In this document: one piece after another, positions 7,124-8,035 of the stretch
Layout of the letters: each line of letters opens with the position of its first letter
How positions within the stretch are numbered: position 1 is the stretch's first letter
Source: Bacteroidales bacterium
GTDB taxonomy: Bacteria; Bacteroidota; Bacteroidia; Bacteroidales; UBA7960
Assembly (NCBI GenBank): GCA_007122745.1
Contig: SKTA01000096.1
Location: 1-8,035 of the forward strand
Length of the DNA: 8,035 bases
Direction: 5' to 3'
Program-made: the position numbers and the translations under genes
Notes under the pieces: model-generated
Told to the model about the DNA's origin: nothing
The model's input: only the letters and a program-made list of their open reading frames with translations
Database searches by the model: none

Positions 7124-7534
7124 TTAATCGACCAAAGTCATTTCCGCTCGTAACCTGTCAAAAAAACTGCTGTCATTCTGCGTTGAACTCACGGTATATT
7201 CAACGGTGATCACATTACCGCTCATGTTTCCACTTCCTTCATATTCGTAAACCTGATGTTGTTGCCGGGGTACTGTTAAAGAATTTCCATTAACAACGGC
7301 ATACACTTCAATCCCAAGATTATAAAAGTTATAAATAATAACCTCGTCGGTTGTAGCCAGATCTTTTCGAATTCTTACTTCATAATCGTTTCGTGGTACA
7401 TATGTTTCCAGGCTTTGCTCCTTTACTTCATAGCGACCCAAGAACTTGTTTCGGTCATCCGCATCATCATCGCAAGCAAAAAAACCAACAACAAGAAACA
7501 CCGTAAAGGTTATTAGAGCTCTCTGAACAACCAT
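7124..7534 (-). CDS. Small predicted lipoprotein of unknown function
   Basis: This gene encodes 136 residues from the ATG at 7534. A TTG at 7564 would add ten residues (through NQNNPV) but is less likely, because the ATG gives a compact signal peptide. That peptide has Arg5, a hydrophobic core at about 6-19 and a predicted lipidated Cys21 in FFAC. The lipobox is loose (Phe at -2), as is tolerated in Bacteroidota. The mature protein starts CDDDADD, an acidic stretch resembling the lipoprotein export signal that directs Bacteroidota lipoproteins to the cell surface. The remaining roughly 110 residues look beta-rich, with alternating hydrophobics in VIIYNFYNLGIEVYAVV and a VNGNSLTVPRQQ segment, suggesting a small lipocalin-like or beta-sandwich domain. 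This fold assignment is inference. It sits between leuS and the cyclophilin gene. No function is recognised. Confidence 0.78.
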   Translation of the reverse strand: MVVQRALITFTVFLVVGFFACDDDADDRNKFLGRYEVKEQSLETYVPRNDYEVRIRKDLATTDEVIIYNFYNLGIEVYAVVNGNSLTVPRQQHQVYEYEGSGNMSGNVITVEYTVSSTQNDSSFFDRLRAEMTLVD

Positions 7535-7571
7535 GACTGGATTATTTTGGTTTCTATATGGCAAATCAAAC

Positions 7572-7588
7572 CCTGATAGAGGTTCAGG
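7572..7588 (-). terminator. Short inverted repeat immediately after the leuS stop, possible weak terminator
   Basis: Reading the minus strand, CCTGA (7588-7584) and TCAGG (7576-7572) can pair around a seven-base loop directly after the leuS stop codon. A T-containing tract (GTTTGATTTG) follows. The stem is only five base pairs and the T run is broken, so at most partial termination is expected. It lies in the 54-base gap ahead of the lipoprotein ATG. Confidence 0.25.
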
Positions 7589-8035
7589 CTAATTTACAAC
7601 AATATTTACAATTTTCTTCGGCACAACGATCACTTTCCTAATCTGTTTGCCTTCAAGCCACTTTTGAGCGTCCTGCGCATCCAGCGCAGCCTTTTCAACA
7701 GCTTCACGCGAAGCATCGGCCGGCAATTGAAGCTTAAAGCGGGTTTTACCATTGAATGAAACCGGGTATTCGATCACATCATCTGCGACAAGTTTTTCAT
7801 CATAATCGGGAAATGTGGCCAATGCGATGCTATCACGATTACCAAGCAGTTGCCACAATTCCTCTGCAATATGAGGCGCAAAGGATGAAACAATGATCGC
7901 CAACGGTTCCAGAATCTCTCTTTTATTACACTTCAGATCTGTAAGTTCATTTACACATACCATAAATGCACTCACGGCGGTATTAAAAGAGAAACGTTCA
8001 ATATCGCTGCTCACTTTTTTTATGGTTTTATGCAA
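7589..8035 (-). CDS. leuS: Leucyl-tRNA synthetase, C-terminal part (partial at window edge)
   Basis: This is the last 148 residues of class I leucyl-tRNA synthetase, the cytoplasmic enzyme that charges tRNA-Leu. The frame runs off the right edge; the codon at the edge is TTG, read here as an internal leucine rather than a start. Visible residues 1-65 form the helical anticodon-binding domain. They begin LHKTIKKVSSDIERF and include FNTAVSAFMVCVNELTDLK (17-35) and APHIAEELWQLLG (53-65), both hallmark LeuRS/ValRS/IleRS-family segments. Residues from about 89 (EYPVSFNGKTRFKL) to the end (GKQIRKVIVVPKKIVNIVVN) are the compact bacterial LeuRS C-terminal domain. The catalytic HIGH and KMSKS motifs and the editing domain lie outside. 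The end is intact with a TAG stop. The lipoprotein and cyclophilin genes follow on the same strand. Confidence 0.95.
   Translation of the reverse strand: MHKTIKKVSSDIERFSFNTAVSAFMVCVNELTDLKCNKREILEPLAIIVSSFAPHIAEELWQLLGNRDSIALATFPDYDEKLVADDVIEYPVSFNGKTRFKLQLPADASREAVEKAALDAQDAQKWLEGKQIRKVIVVPKKIVNIVVN

Noticed and set aside
7535..7564. TTG at 7564 as the start of the lipoprotein
   Set aside because: It would add a polar N-terminal extension, whereas the ATG at 7534 gives a normal short signal peptide; it remains a possible alternative.
1..8035. Mobile element, phage, CRISPR or defence system
   Set aside because: No transposase, integrase, direct-repeat array, tRNA attachment site or defence-gene motif was seen on either strand.

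Overview
The window looks like ordinary chromosomal DNA of a Bacteroidota bacterium, probably of the Bacteroidales/Marinilabiliales type. The evidence is the protein families: double-length FtsX-type ABC permeases in tandem, a short cytoplasmic cyclophilin, a small lipoprotein with an acidic stretch after its cysteine, and a LeuRS C-terminus that reads like that phylum. The gene starts also lack clear Shine-Dalgarno sequences, as is common there. The genus cannot be named from this sequence.

Left block, plus strand, 1-6606: a MacAB-like tripartite export operon. It holds a HlyD/MacA-type periplasmic adaptor (5' end outside the window), a MacB/LolD-type ATPase, and two FtsX/MacB-type permeases of about 800 residues each. 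Each permease appears to be an internal duplication of the MacB membrane unit. The gaps are 78, 78 and 22 bases. The second gap carries a perfect 9-bp inverted repeat that could tune expression between the ATPase and the permeases. The ATPase would energise the permeases in the inner membrane, and the adaptor would bridge them to a TolC-like outer-membrane channel that is not in the window. The substrate cannot be read from the sequence.

Right block, minus strand, 8035-6653: the 3' end of leuS, then a small predicted lipoprotein of unknown function, then a cyclophilin-type peptidylprolyl isomerase. The gaps are 54 and 33 bases, so the genes may be co-transcribed. A short inverted repeat directly after the leuS stop could partly separate leuS from the other two. 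The two blocks converge across 46 bases with no strong terminator.

No RNA gene, insertion sequence, CRISPR array, attachment site or phage gene was seen, and no stretch over 300 bases lacks a gene. I found no convincing undescribed system. The points most worth a second look are the doubled architecture of the permease pair with a single ATPase gene, the hairpin at 1760-1783, and the unassigned acidic lipoprotein.
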